Below are positions 43,647 through 52,418 of a stretch of DNA of 54,751 nucleotides, piece after piece. Origin of the DNA: a bacterium. Its GTDB lineage: Bacteria > Bacillota > Clostridia > Lachnospirales > Lachnospiraceae. The position numbers were made by a program, and so were the translations under genes. The first letter of the stretch is position 1. Each line of letters starts with the position of its first letter. The notes below the pieces were generated by a model. That model did not search any database, had not been told where the DNA came from, and worked only from the letters and a program-made list of their open reading frames with translations. The stretch lies in contig JAMPAG010000011.1 in assembly GCA_023667365.1 (NCBI GenBank), forward strand, positions 1 through 54,751, in the 5' to 3' direction.

Positions 43647-44093
43647 CTACTTCCCGCTCACCTGTACCCGCAATGTCGCCGTCACCTTCGGATGCAGCTT
43701 TAACGGAACTTCATAAGTGCCCAGATTCTTAATGGATTCTTTCAGTACGATCTTCTTTTTGTCGATGTCATAGCCGTACTGCTCTTTTGCCGCCTGCGCG
43801 ATCTCCTTGCCTGTCACGGCGCCAAATACCTTGCCGCCCTCGCCGGTCTTAATGGAAACGACGATCACCTTTTCCTCCACCGTCTTTTTCAGCTCCTGCG
43901 CCTTTGCGAGATTCTCCGCAGCGATCTTTTCCTCATTTGCTTTTCTCAGCTTTAAGTCGTTGATATTGGCATTGTTCGCTTCCACACCGATCTTCTTTGG
44001 CAAAATAAAATTGCGCGCATAGCCGTCGCTGACCTCTACCAGATCGCCTTTTTTCCCCAGTGCTTTTACATCCTGTTGTAAGATTACTTTCAC
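43647..44093 (-). CDS. rplI: 50S ribosomal protein L9
   Basis: The 148-residue protein begins MKVILQQDVKALGKKGDLVE and continues VSDGYARNFILPKKIGVEA, the conserved L9 N-terminal domain, followed by the connecting helix and the C-terminal domain (SIKTGEGGKVFGAVTGKEIA). It binds 23S rRNA at the base of the L1 stalk. Its start overlaps the gdpP stop by four bases (ATGA). Confidence 0.97.
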   Translation of the reverse strand: MKVILQQDVKALGKKGDLVEVSDGYARNFILPKKIGVEANNANINDLKLRKANEEKIAAENLAKAQELKKTVEEKVIVVSIKTGEGGKVFGAVTGKEIAQAAKEQYGYDIDKKKIVLKESIKNLGTYEVPLKLHPKVTATLRVQVSGK

Positions 44094-46141
44094 GAAATAT
44101 CACCCTCTCCTATCATTGTTTCCAACGTTTCCTTAATCCGCGCGATCGCACCCGCCATATCGGTATTTTCAAGCTGTGCACCCGCCATATTCATATGACC
44201 GCCGCCGCCGAGACGTTCCATGACAATCTGCACATTCACTTCATCAATGGAACGCGCGCTGATATAGATCATATTCTGATACTCCGTGCAGACAAAGCTT
44301 GCCTTGATACCCACGATATTGAGCAATTCGTTCGCCGCCTGCGCCCCTACAATGGTCGGGCTTTGAATGCCGTGCGCCGGACAGACCGATATGGCATAAC
44401 TGCCATGGAAGATCTCAACCTGACGCACTGCTTCCGCTTTCGCCTTATACTCTGTCGCATCTTCCCGAAACATCTTACGCACCCGCGTCACGTCCGCTCC
44501 GCTCCGGCGCAGAAATGCCGCCGCTTCAAACGTCCGCACACCCGTCTTGCTCATAAAGTTGTTCGTATCGACCACGATACCCGCATAGAGACAGTCCGCT
44601 TCCACGCTGCGCACCTTCACATTGTCGCCGACATATTGCAGAATCTCTGCGACCATTTCGCAGGCGCTCGACGCATACGGCTCCACGTAGGAAAGCGTCG
44701 CGTTTTCAATGACCTCAGCGCCCTGTCTGTGATGATCGAGCACGACAATAGATTTACAGTAATGAAGCAGTTCGGGACATTCGGTAATGCTCGGTTTATT
44801 GACATCCACGATCACAAGGACGGTATTGCTGTCCGCATATTCCAACGCCTGCTGTCCCGATATGATCGTGCCTTCTTCATATTCGGAATGCCCTTTATAA
44901 CGATCTACAAGCGGCTGTAAGGATGTCGTCACATCATCCAGCACGATATGCGCTTTCCGCTCAAGCGCCTTCGAAATACATACGATCCCGACCGCCGCGC
45001 CAAAGCTGTCCACATCGCTCAGACGGTGTCCCATCACAAGCACCCTGTCTTTGGCGCTGATGATCTCCTCCAGCGCATGCGCCTTCACTCTCGCCTTTAC
45101 GCGCGTGCTCTTTTCCACCTGCTGGCTCTTGCCGCCGTAATAAGCGACCGTCTCCGGCGTCTTAACAACCGCCTGATCGCCGCCGCGTCCAAGCGCTAAG
45201 TCGATCGCCGTCCGCGCAAATTCATAGTCCTGCGTGTAAGTCAGCCCGTCAAGCCCGACACCGATGCTCAATGTGACTGCCATCTCGTTTCCGATATTGA
45301 CCGTCTTCACGTCCTCCAGAAGATCAAAACGCTGTTCTTTTAGCTGCTGAACAGATTTCTTCCGCAGTACGATCAGATATTTATCCTTTTCCAGCTTCTT
45401 AACGATACCGTCAATCGCGGAAATGTACTTATTGATCTTACGTTCGATCAGCGCGGTTAAAAGAGAACGTCTTACTTCCTCAATGCTCTCAAGCGCCTCG
45501 TCATAATTGTCAAGGTAGATCATGCCGACCGCAAGCGACTGGTCGTCATTTTCCTGCAGCGCGATGCGCAACGCCGTCTCGTCAAACAGATACATGGCAA
45601 TCAGATAACCATCGTAGGTTCTGCCGGATACAATATCGCTGTTTGCGACCATCTCGCGTAGGGAAATCTTTTTCATCCGCACATCATAGACACTGCCCTC
45701 GTATTCAATCGTCTCCTGCGCCGTGTCTTCCTTTTGCGGAAGCTTGTCCGCCGTCAGCGTCGGAAACACTGTCCAGACGGATTTGCGGTATCCTTTTTCT
45801 TTATGGGTTACCTCCTCAAAACACTCATTCGTCCAAATAATCTTTCCGTTTTCGTCAAGCAGCGCATGGGGCAGTTCTAATTCCCGCAGAAGCTGCTTTT
45901 GAATCTGACCGTACTGCGTTGCAAAGCTGATCAGCTCATTCATGATGACCGGTTTGTTATAATTCATCAGCAATGCGACAATAATAAAATAGGTCACAAC
46001 AAACGCCGACAGCACAACCCCCGCCGTCAAACTCACCATATAAATAATAATATTCACAAGGACAAGCAGGACGCCAAGAAGCAGCGTTGACTGCATATAA
46101 GTCCTCAGACGGCCTTTCAGCCGTATTTTATTTGTACTCAT
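44090..46141 (-). CDS. gdpP: Cyclic-di-AMP phosphodiesterase, GdpP type
   Basis: The 683-residue protein has two membrane helices (about 18-60), a PAS-like domain (about 85-160), a degenerate GGDEF domain (about 180-310) and a DHH-DHHA1 catalytic part (about 345-683). Metal and catalytic motifs are VMGHRLSDVDSFGAA, VIVDVNKPS, VVLDHHRQGAE and GGGGHMNMAGAQ. It hydrolyses c-di-AMP to pApA and so adjusts osmotic and cell-wall balance. The promoter has TGTTATACT (extended -10, 46182-46187), and the SD is GAGGGG. Confidence 0.95.
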   Translation of the reverse strand: MSTNKIRLKGRLRTYMQSTLLLGVLLVLVNIIIYMVSLTAGVVLSAFVVTYFIIVALLMNYNKPVIMNELISFATQYGQIQKQLLRELELPHALLDENGKIIWTNECFEEVTHKEKGYRKSVWTVFPTLTADKLPQKEDTAQETIEYEGSVYDVRMKKISLREMVANSDIVSGRTYDGYLIAMYLFDETALRIALQENDDQSLAVGMIYLDNYDEALESIEEVRRSLLTALIERKINKYISAIDGIVKKLEKDKYLIVLRKKSVQQLKEQRFDLLEDVKTVNIGNEMAVTLSIGVGLDGLTYTQDYEFARTAIDLALGRGGDQAVVKTPETVAYYGGKSQQVEKSTRVKARVKAHALEEIISAKDRVLVMGHRLSDVDSFGAAVGIVCISKALERKAHIVLDDVTTSLQPLVDRYKGHSEYEEGTIISGQQALEYADSNTVLVIVDVNKPSITECPELLHYCKSIVVLDHHRQGAEVIENATLSYVEPYASSACEMVAEILQYVGDNVKVRSVEADCLYAGIVVDTNNFMSKTGVRTFEAAAFLRRSGADVTRVRKMFREDATEYKAKAEAVRQVEIFHGSYAISVCPAHGIQSPTIVGAQAANELLNIVGIKASFVCTEYQNMIYISARSIDEVNVQIVMERLGGGGHMNMAGAQLENTDMAGAIARIKETLETMIGEGDIS

Positions 46142-46181
46142 TGAATGTCCCCTCTGGTATGCATAATGCCTATACCGTTCT

Positions 46182-46187
46182 AGTATA
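46182..46187 (-). promoter_or_regulatory. gdpP extended -10 box
   Basis: On the minus strand TGTTATACT precedes the gdpP start by about 41 bp; no good -35 box is visible. Confidence 0.4.
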
Positions 46188-46324
46188 ACATTATTTTAAC
46201 GGAACTTCCATAGCATAATATAGTGGATTATCGCGAAAGAACGGGATAGATGTTGTGGTCTATCCGGAATCGGAGCATTTTTTACAAACAGATGTGAAAC
46301 ACTTTACTTCTCCGCTTACCGCAC

Positions 46325-46359
46325 AAAAAAAGAGCCCTGCCGGAGCAGAACTCTTTTTT
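46325..46359. terminator. Terminator after rpsF-ssb-rpsR
   Basis: A 12-bp stem with AAAAAGAG and CTCTTTTT ends, usable on both strands, downstream of rpsR on the minus strand. Confidence 0.75.
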
Positions 46360-46378
46360 ACCTCTTAGAAAACACCCG

Positions 46379-46469
46379 AAAGAATTTGCGTCTGCAAACT
46401 CCTAAAAGGACGCCCAAAAGAATTTGCGTAAGCAAATTCTTTGAAAGAGTTTGCGCCAGCAAACTCTTT
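46379..46469. repeat. Tandem small palindromes after rpsR
   Basis: Two perfect hairpins, AAAGAATTTGC/GCAAATTCTTT (46417-46442) and AAAGAGTTTGC/GCAAACTCTTT (46444-46469), and a decayed one at 46382-46401 share the core TTTGCG. The last abuts the rpsR stop. They resemble the palindromes near grcA and fabG. Confidence 0.75.
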
Positions 46470-46470
46470 T

Positions 46471-46740
46471 TTAGTCACACGCATACGGCATCAATGCGAT
46501 ATGTCTTGCGCGTTTGATCGCGACCGTCAGCGCTCTCTGATGCTTTGCGCAGTTTCCGGTAATCCTTCTCGGAAGGATCTTGCCTCTTTCGGACACATAT
46601 CTCTTTAACTTTGCCGTGTCCTTATAGTCGATCACATTATCTTTTCCACAGAAAACGCATACTTTTCTTTTTCTATGGACTCCGCCGCGTCTCTTCACAG
46701 GCGCGTCAGTCTTATCTGCTGCTGCCTTGGTATAAGCCAT
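46471..46740 (-). CDS. rpsR: 30S ribosomal protein S18
   Basis: The 89-residue protein has the conserved [20 protein letters not shown] and [17 protein letters not shown] segments. It keeps the zinc-type ligands (C-x2-C in VCVFCG and C-x2-H in NCAKH). It pairs with S6 on 16S rRNA. It is the last gene of the rpsF-ssb-rpsR operon, 34 bp after ssb. Confidence 0.97.
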   Translation of the reverse strand: MAYTKAAADKTDAPVKRRGGVHRKRKVCVFCGKDNVIDYKDTAKLKRYVSERGKILPRRITGNCAKHQRALTVAIKRARHIALMPYACD

Positions 46741-46774
46741 TGCTAAAGCCTCCTATCTACACTCAAATCCACTG

Positions 46775-47227
46775 TTAATTAAACGGTAATTCCTCGTCGA
46801 TTCCATCCGGAATATTCATAAAGCCGTCTCCCGCAGGCGCTACCGGCGCGGACTGTCTCGCCGCTCCTCCGTTATAACCCCCGTCATTGCCCGCGGATGC
46901 GTTTTTGCTCTCCGCAAACTCTACGTCCTCCACGACAACGTCTGTTGTGTACACCTTGACGCCGTCCTTATTGGTGTAGCTGCCGGTCTGAATTCTTCCC
47001 GATGCCACGACTTTCGTTCCCTTGTGTAAGTACTTCTCCACAAATTCTCCGGTTCTGCCAAACGCCACGCAGCCAATAAAGTCCGCGTTGTTATCATCCC
47101 CGTTATTGCGGTTAAAACGGCGGTCTACCGCAAGCGTAAATCTTGCGATCGCCATTGCATTTTCACCCTGAGAGTATCTTACATCCGGATCCCTCGTCAA
47201 ACGCCCCATAAGTATTACTTTGTTCAT
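46775..47227 (-). CDS. ssb: Single-stranded DNA-binding protein
   Basis: The 150-residue protein has the OB-fold core (1-105): MNKVILMGRLTRDPDVRYSQ, FTLAVDRRFNR, DFIGCVAFG, and GRIQTGSYTNKDG. A Gly/Ala-rich linker leads to the acidic tail DGIDEELPFN, the tip that recruits repair and replication proteins. It lies between rpsF (16 bp) and rpsR in the usual order. Confidence 0.97.
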   Translation of the reverse strand: MNKVILMGRLTRDPDVRYSQGENAMAIARFTLAVDRRFNRNNGDDNNADFIGCVAFGRTGEFVEKYLHKGTKVVASGRIQTGSYTNKDGVKVYTTDVVVEDVEFAESKNASAGNDGGYNGGAARQSAPVAPAGDGFMNIPDGIDEELPFN

Positions 47228-47243
47228 ACGTTTCTCTCTTTCT

Positions 47244-47531
47244 TTATGCTTCCTGTTTTACGCACAAAAATCTGATGACGTTTTCCATAAGACGAACGTT
47301 GCTTTCAATCTGTGCCGGTGCGGCCGCGTCTGCGTCAAACTGGATAAAATAGTAGAAGCCCTCTTTCATATGCTGAATATCATATGCCAGCCTCTTCTTC
47401 CCCCAGTCGTCCACATTCGTAACCTGTCCGCCGAATCTTTCGATATAGCCTTTGCACTTCTCAATCTCTGCGGCTCTCACGTCATCTTCGACTTTCGCAC
47501 TTACAACAACGCATAACTCATACTTGTTCAT
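47244..47531 (-). CDS. rpsF: 30S ribosomal protein S6
   Basis: The 95-residue protein has the S6 pattern: MNKYELCVVVSAK, GGQVTNVDDWGKKRLAYDIQHMKEGFY (key residues W, G, KKRLAY) and the end NVRLMENVIRFLCV. It binds 16S rRNA with S18. It is the first gene of the operon, with SD GGAGG. The leader 47532-47640 contains a TATAAT on the minus strand near 47595 but no clear -35 box. Confidence 0.96.
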   Translation of the reverse strand: MNKYELCVVVSAKVEDDVRAAEIEKCKGYIERFGGQVTNVDDWGKKRLAYDIQHMKEGFYYFIQFDADAAAPAQIESNVRLMENVIRFLCVKQEA

Positions 47532-47685
47532 GCTCTAGTTACCTCCTTTTGGTCTCTGGCCCCTTTCTGATAAAAGGAGCAAGGAAAAATATTATATCAC
47601 GGATTTATAGAATACCACACCGCCCGTCCAAAATCAAGCAGTTTTATAAAAAAGTTGTGATTTTACGCCGTTCCGAAAGGAATGG

Positions 47686-47868
47686 TTACACCTTTCCTTT
47701 TATCTCCCGCACATTCTTTTCCAATGCGGGACGCGCGATCATGATCTGATGCCCGCACCCGCAGCATTTCAGGCGAAAATCTGCGCCTATGCGCAACACT
47801 TCCCATTCCGCCGAACCGCAGGGATGTTTTTTTTTCAGTCTGACGATATTTCCGACCTGTATATCCAT
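47686..47868 (-). CDS. DUF951 family protein
   Basis: Start at ATG 47868 (GGAGG before it), 60 residues. The sequence MDIQVGNIVRLKKKHPCGSA, then WEVLRIGADFRLKCCGCGHQIMI, is the DUF951 family pattern, with Cys in HPCGS and CCGCG that could bind zinc. Small DUF951 proteins are conserved in Firmicutes beside the S6 operon; their function is unknown, but the basic start suggests nucleic-acid contact. Confidence 0.88.
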   Translation of the reverse strand: MDIQVGNIVRLKKKHPCGSAEWEVLRIGADFRLKCCGCGHQIMIARPALEKNVREIKGKV

Positions 47869-47984
47869 TCTGCCCGCCTCCGCTCTCTCTGCGCGACCTG
47901 CCTGCACTGCCGGCAGGTTTCGATCCGTGCGCAGAAATGATCTCTTCCGGGCGAATGCGCCCGATTTTTAGAAATCCCTGATTT

Positions 47985-48707
47985 TCAGGTCAGACTTCCA
48001 AGCACTTCCCCGATACTGCCCTGAATGACGAGATCCGCCATGCTGTCCCTTCCCGTCGCGGAGCGGTTGATGAGCACGAGCCGGTTTCCCCTGTAATAAT
48101 CAATCAGTCCCGCCGCCGGATACACGACCAGCGATGTGCCGCCGATGATCAGCATATCCGCCTCGCTGATACATTTTACCGCCTCCGAGAGCGTATCGTT
48201 ATCAAGCCCTTCTTCATATAACACCACATCCGGTTTAATCCCGCCCCCGCATGCGTCGCACTTCGGTACTCCCTGCGTTTCCTTTATATACTGCGCGTCA
48301 AAAAACTTTCCACAGGACTCGCAATAATTGCGCAACACGCTTCCGTGAAGCTCCAGCACCTTTTTCGAGCCCGCCGCCTGGTGCAGTCCGTCAATATTCT
48401 GCGTGATGACCGCTTTTAACTTTCCTCTCTGCTCCAGCTCCGCCAGCTTTTTGTGCGCCGCGTTCGGCTTTGCATCCAGACAGAGCATTTTATCCCGGTA
48501 AAACCGATAAAATTCCTCCGTCCTGCTCCGGTAAAAACTATGGCTCAAAATCGTCTCCGGCGGATAGTCATACTTTTGATGGTACAATCCGTCCACGCTT
48601 CGGAAGTCCGGTATCCCGCTCTCGGTCGATACGCCCGCTCCCCCGAAAAAAACAATATTATTGCTTTCATTGATCCACTTCTGTAAAGTCGCGATCTTTT
48701 CCTCCAT
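47985..48707 (-). CDS. cobB: NAD-dependent protein deacylase (sirtuin)
   Basis: Start at ATG 48707 (GGGGGA upstream), 240 residues. Sir2 motifs are GAGVSTESGIPDFRS (NAD), TQNIDGLHQAAGS with the catalytic His following in ELHGS, a zinc site CESCGKF...CDACGG, and GTSLVVYPAAGLI. It removes acyl groups from lysines using NAD. It is a single gene with a hairpin (CGGGCG/CGCCCG) just after it at about 47953-47968. Confidence 0.93.
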   Translation of the reverse strand: MEEKIATLQKWINESNNIVFFGGAGVSTESGIPDFRSVDGLYHQKYDYPPETILSHSFYRSRTEEFYRFYRDKMLCLDAKPNAAHKKLAELEQRGKLKAVITQNIDGLHQAAGSKKVLELHGSVLRNYCESCGKFFDAQYIKETQGVPKCDACGGGIKPDVVLYEEGLDNDTLSEAVKCISEADMLIIGGTSLVVYPAAGLIDYYRGNRLVLINRSATGRDSMADLVIQGSIGEVLGSLT

Positions 48708-48767
48708 ATACCGTCCCCCTTTTTGGCTTTTCATAATTTGATTTTAGTGTATCTTTCTAACTGATAA

Positions 48768-51644
48768 TCAGCGCACCTTCACGATCGTCACAACGCGCCC
48801 CTGCATATCCGGGTATCCCTCATACACGACCTCGCCCATCTGTTTTAACAGCTCCGTATCCATTCCGAGCAGCGCATACTTATTATATTCGCATGTGCCG
48901 ATAAATAAATAGGTTACCTGATATTGATCCAACAGCGCGCGCACAAGCTCCTTGTCCTGCGAGGTATAGATCGTCTGTATCTGTGCCGCGCGGTCGTTGA
49001 CCGGCGCAGGACTGTTATGCCAGAGCCATTCATGCACGCGCCAGCCGAGCACGGTCGGCAGTCCTGTCAGAACGGACACGCGGTTGTCGATCGTATAGCT
49101 TTCCCCGTTTGCCTCCAGAATGACCGGACGCCCCTCCACATTTTCATTGAGCCATGCGATCGCCGCTGCGTCCATCGGCTGTTCTTCATAAATATAGCGG
49201 TCTGCGCGCATTCCGATATAGCCGTCCTCGTTACTTAGATCGCCGAACCACGCCCGCACGCTCGTGCCGAAATATCCGCAGGTCCAAAGCAGCAGAACCA
49301 GACCGACAATCCCGTATTTCAACTGCCTGCGCGTTTCTTTCAACAGGATAAAACGCGTCAGAATATAGCCGCTGGAAATGCCAAACAAAATATACGCCTG
49401 ATACACCAGCTTAAACATCGTGTTGGATCGTTTATAATCTCCGGCATAAATATCCGACATATAAATCACTTCCGGCGTGAGCACAAGCCCGATCGCGCAA
49501 AGTCCGAGTATTAAAATAAACAGATCTGTTATCCCCAGATTTTCCAAAAAGCGCACAAAGCGGTTCTGCCGTCCCCCGCCTTCCCCGTCTTCATGCAGGG
49601 CTTCCGCTTCTTTTTTCTCCAAAACGCACTTTTTATTCCGCTGTGTCTCTTTCCAAATGAGCGCCGTGACAAATCCGATCACGATCATCACCTGCAGTCC
49701 CCACAGAATGATAAGCTGATAAAGCGGCGTATGCGTCTTCGCAAGCAAAATTCCGTTTGCCATCGCCACAAAATGAATGTTAAACGGCAGCGCCGTCAAA
49801 AATGCGACCGCCAGAACAACGCCGGCGTGAAGCGCCGTCAAGCCCCATGTCCGTTTGTCAAAACCGCAGATCACCGCGTTAGACACCAGAATCACCGCGC
49901 CCGCCACTACAAAATAGATCGGGAAATCCCAGTAATTCGACATCATAAAAATACCGATCAGATAACCGACCACGACCACGGGAAGCCGGAAGGTCTCTCT
50001 TACAATCGATACCGCTGTTTTTTCCCCTCTTCTTCTTTTGATGACCGCAGTTTTCATTGCCTCCTGCCTGTTCATCAAAAAAGAAAACAAAACTGCCACA
50101 AGTGTCAGTACAAACGTAATGTTCACCACATGCGCATGTACATCGCCCAGAATAAACGAATACGACGGAAACTCATGAATGGTTTTATCATGCGTATCCG
50201 GAACATAACCGATATAGCGCGTGGAATTCGGGAACCAATAACTCGGTCTGTCTCCGGGGATCTGCAAAATATCCCACAGCATCGGAACAAGCCTGTTAAA
50301 CACAATATAATGCCCGTTTCCCGCGATCGTCACGGCAATTGCCGCCAAAGCACCCGCGATATGCGGGACGGCGCCGCTTACCCGTTTCTTTTTTCCGGCG
50401 GCAAATACCCCCATGATCTGGCAGACCATTGCATATACGAGCGACGCGCAAAACGCAAAACCCACTCCGAGTGCCAGATTATATCCGTAATTGACGGTGC
50501 CAAATGACAGCTTTGTCAGAAACGTCATGATATACTGCCCAAAATAATAATAATTCAGACCTTCCCCAGCAAACCAAAAATCCTCCACCGGAAAATATTC
50601 CGTCTTAAACATGGACATCATAAAACCATAGTCCATCATTTTTTCCGTCCCGTATGCTTTCGGGTTAAAGCCCTTCATATACATATAGGCGGTAAAAAGG
50701 GTAAAGAATATCAGCTCTAAAACAAGAATACGCTCCCAGCGCAGTCTGCCCGCGCTCTGCGCGTGCGCTCCTTCCCCGCTTTCCACGACGCCCGCGCTCT
50801 GCCGCTCATCTGCGTTTGTCTCCTGCCCTGCTGCCGCTTCGTTGAAGTGCATTTCCTCCGTCCCGGCGGCTCCTTTCAAACGCGTCTCCGCTGCGCCTGC
50901 CGGGCGCGCCTCTTCCTCTTTTGCCGTCGGCGCAGCGCCATTTCTGCTCCCGTGCATTTCCTCCGTCCGCATACTCGTCCGGAAACGCACCTCTTTAACC
51001 TTGGCGGTTTTTACGCTCAATACTTTCACCGGCACTTCTTTGATCACATACGGCTTTTCCTCTTCGAGTCCCTGTGCCGATTCGGATGACATTCTATTTT
51101 CGTCTGCCGGTGCTATGTCTGCCGACGCGCTTTCCCTTTTTTTGTTAAGCAGTACCGCTCCAGATGAAGCTTTCCCCGCATTTACGCCGTCCCCTGTTTT
51201 TTCATCCGCCTTAACTGCTCCGCTTTCCTCCGCTTTCTTCTCTGCGCCGCGCTCCGCCTTTCCTCTTTTTTTACAAAGGAAATAGATCCCCGCGCCGATA
51301 TAATTACACAGGGCGCACACGGCAAGACATAAATAACAATTCTGTGTGGTAAACGGCAAAATCCGCAGCGAGGCGAACAGCCACATCAGCCAACCCGTCA
51401 CGACAAGTCCGATCGCCTTGGAAAACAAATATCCTCTGTCATCAAACCGCCGGAAGATCATCGCGCTCAATGGATAAAACGCGATCCCCAGCAGGACCGT
51501 CGCTCCCCACCATTGAAAAAGCTGCCAGAAATCATCTTCCATTTTTAACGATCCGGCATACGCCACGAGCATAAACAGCGCGAGCGCACACAGGATCTGT
51601 ATCAATGTATCAGTTGCCGTATTCTTTTTATCCTTTGACACCAT
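48768..51644 (-). CDS. DUF2298 membrane protein (YYY family) with large charged insert
   Basis: The 958-residue protein has about 14 hydrophobic helices and the DUF2298 signatures FWFAGEGLNYYYFGQYIMTF, PGDRPSYWFPNSTRYIGYVPDTHD and DVHAHVVN. Near the C-terminus RPVILEANGESYTIDNRVSV is also typical. The family is linked to surface polysaccharide or glycan assembly, probably as a membrane transferase. A charged, Ala/Glu/Lys-rich stretch of about 170 residues (130-300) interrupts the N-terminal helices and looks disordered. Its start overlaps the GT2 gene by 17 bp. Confidence 0.88.
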   Translation of the reverse strand: MVSKDKKNTATDTLIQILCALALFMLVAYAGSLKMEDDFWQLFQWWGATVLLGIAFYPLSAMIFRRFDDRGYLFSKAIGLVVTGWLMWLFASLRILPFTTQNCYLCLAVCALCNYIGAGIYFLCKKRGKAERGAEKKAEESGAVKADEKTGDGVNAGKASSGAVLLNKKRESASADIAPADENRMSSESAQGLEEEKPYVIKEVPVKVLSVKTAKVKEVRFRTSMRTEEMHGSRNGAAPTAKEEEARPAGAAETRLKGAAGTEEMHFNEAAAGQETNADERQSAGVVESGEGAHAQSAGRLRWERILVLELIFFTLFTAYMYMKGFNPKAYGTEKMMDYGFMMSMFKTEYFPVEDFWFAGEGLNYYYFGQYIMTFLTKLSFGTVNYGYNLALGVGFAFCASLVYAMVCQIMGVFAAGKKKRVSGAVPHIAGALAAIAVTIAGNGHYIVFNRLVPMLWDILQIPGDRPSYWFPNSTRYIGYVPDTHDKTIHEFPSYSFILGDVHAHVVNITFVLTLVAVLFSFLMNRQEAMKTAVIKRRRGEKTAVSIVRETFRLPVVVVGYLIGIFMMSNYWDFPIYFVVAGAVILVSNAVICGFDKRTWGLTALHAGVVLAVAFLTALPFNIHFVAMANGILLAKTHTPLYQLIILWGLQVMIVIGFVTALIWKETQRNKKCVLEKKEAEALHEDGEGGGRQNRFVRFLENLGITDLFILILGLCAIGLVLTPEVIYMSDIYAGDYKRSNTMFKLVYQAYILFGISSGYILTRFILLKETRRQLKYGIVGLVLLLWTCGYFGTSVRAWFGDLSNEDGYIGMRADRYIYEEQPMDAAAIAWLNENVEGRPVILEANGESYTIDNRVSVLTGLPTVLGWRVHEWLWHNSPAPVNDRAAQIQTIYTSQDKELVRALLDQYQVTYLFIGTCEYNKYALLGMDTELLKQMGEVVYEGYPDMQGRVVTIVKVR

Positions 51645-52368
51645 CTATATCCTCCGTACTGCCCGCGATTACCTTATTGATCACCCTAAAATCCTTCCAT
51701 GCCTGCCGGCCGATCCGAATGATCTTTTTCATATTGATGGAATTCACGCCGCCCTGTCTGGGACGAAACGTGATCGGCATATATTTCACCGCAAGCTTTT
51801 TCTTTTTATAGATAACGGAAATGATCACATTGGACAGATGATAGTCTGGCGGGATCAGCGGCAGATATTGTGCGAGCGTGCCTGCTTTCATCAGCCGGAA
51901 CGGCGTGTTCGCATCCGGTATCCTTACATGAAACAACATCAACAGAACAAGTTTCAATACCTTTGTCACCACAACTCTTGAAAATCCGTCTTCCCGCTTC
52001 ACCCGGTGCCCGATCACCATATCGTACGCCCCGCGCTGCTCCCAAAAATCCCAAAACTCCGCAGATACGGTCTGCCCGTCCGAATCCGTCTGAAAAATAT
52101 ATTCCGCTCCCGCATCCAGCGCGTACTGATAGCCATACAAAACAGCAGCGCCATGTCCGCCATTCTCCTTCGTCAACCCGATCAGCCGCTCATGACTTTC
52201 CGCACACCCGGTAAGGATCTCCTCTGTCCGGTCACTGCTCCCGTCATTGACAATGACAAGCTTCGATCCGCCGCCAACCTGCTCCACAACGGGATACCAG
52301 TCATCGACCACCTTTTTTATTGTATCCTGCTCATTATAAGCGGGTATGACGATATATAACTTTTCCAT
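51628..52368 (-). CDS. Glycosyltransferase family 2
   Basis: Start at ATG 52368 (AGGGAG upstream), 246 residues. The GT-A domain begins MEKLYIVIPAYNEQDTIKKV, with VNDGSSDRTEEI and the metal-binding FQTDSDGQT (DxD). KYMPITFRPRQGG is near the end. It resembles polyprenyl-phosphate-sugar synthases and transfers a sugar from a nucleotide donor to a lipid or glycan. It overlaps the DUF2298 gene downstream and lies 50 bp from the upstream membrane protein, so the three form an operon. Confidence 0.92.
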   Translation of the reverse strand: MEKLYIVIPAYNEQDTIKKVVDDWYPVVEQVGGGSKLVIVNDGSSDRTEEILTGCAESHERLIGLTKENGGHGAAVLYGYQYALDAGAEYIFQTDSDGQTVSAEFWDFWEQRGAYDMVIGHRVKREDGFSRVVVTKVLKLVLLMLFHVRIPDANTPFRLMKAGTLAQYLPLIPPDYHLSNVIISVIYKKKKLAVKYMPITFRPRQGGVNSINMKKIIRIGRQAWKDFRVINKVIAGSTEDIDGVKG

Positions 52369-52418
52369 TTCTGTCTCCCTGCACCCCGCAGTTTTTCCGG
52401 CAGTCCTGCCGTCCGGTC

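Noticed and set aside
49593..50507. 304-residue plus-strand frame
   Set aside because: Antisense of the DUF2298 gene; basic low-complexity product, no SD, no family.
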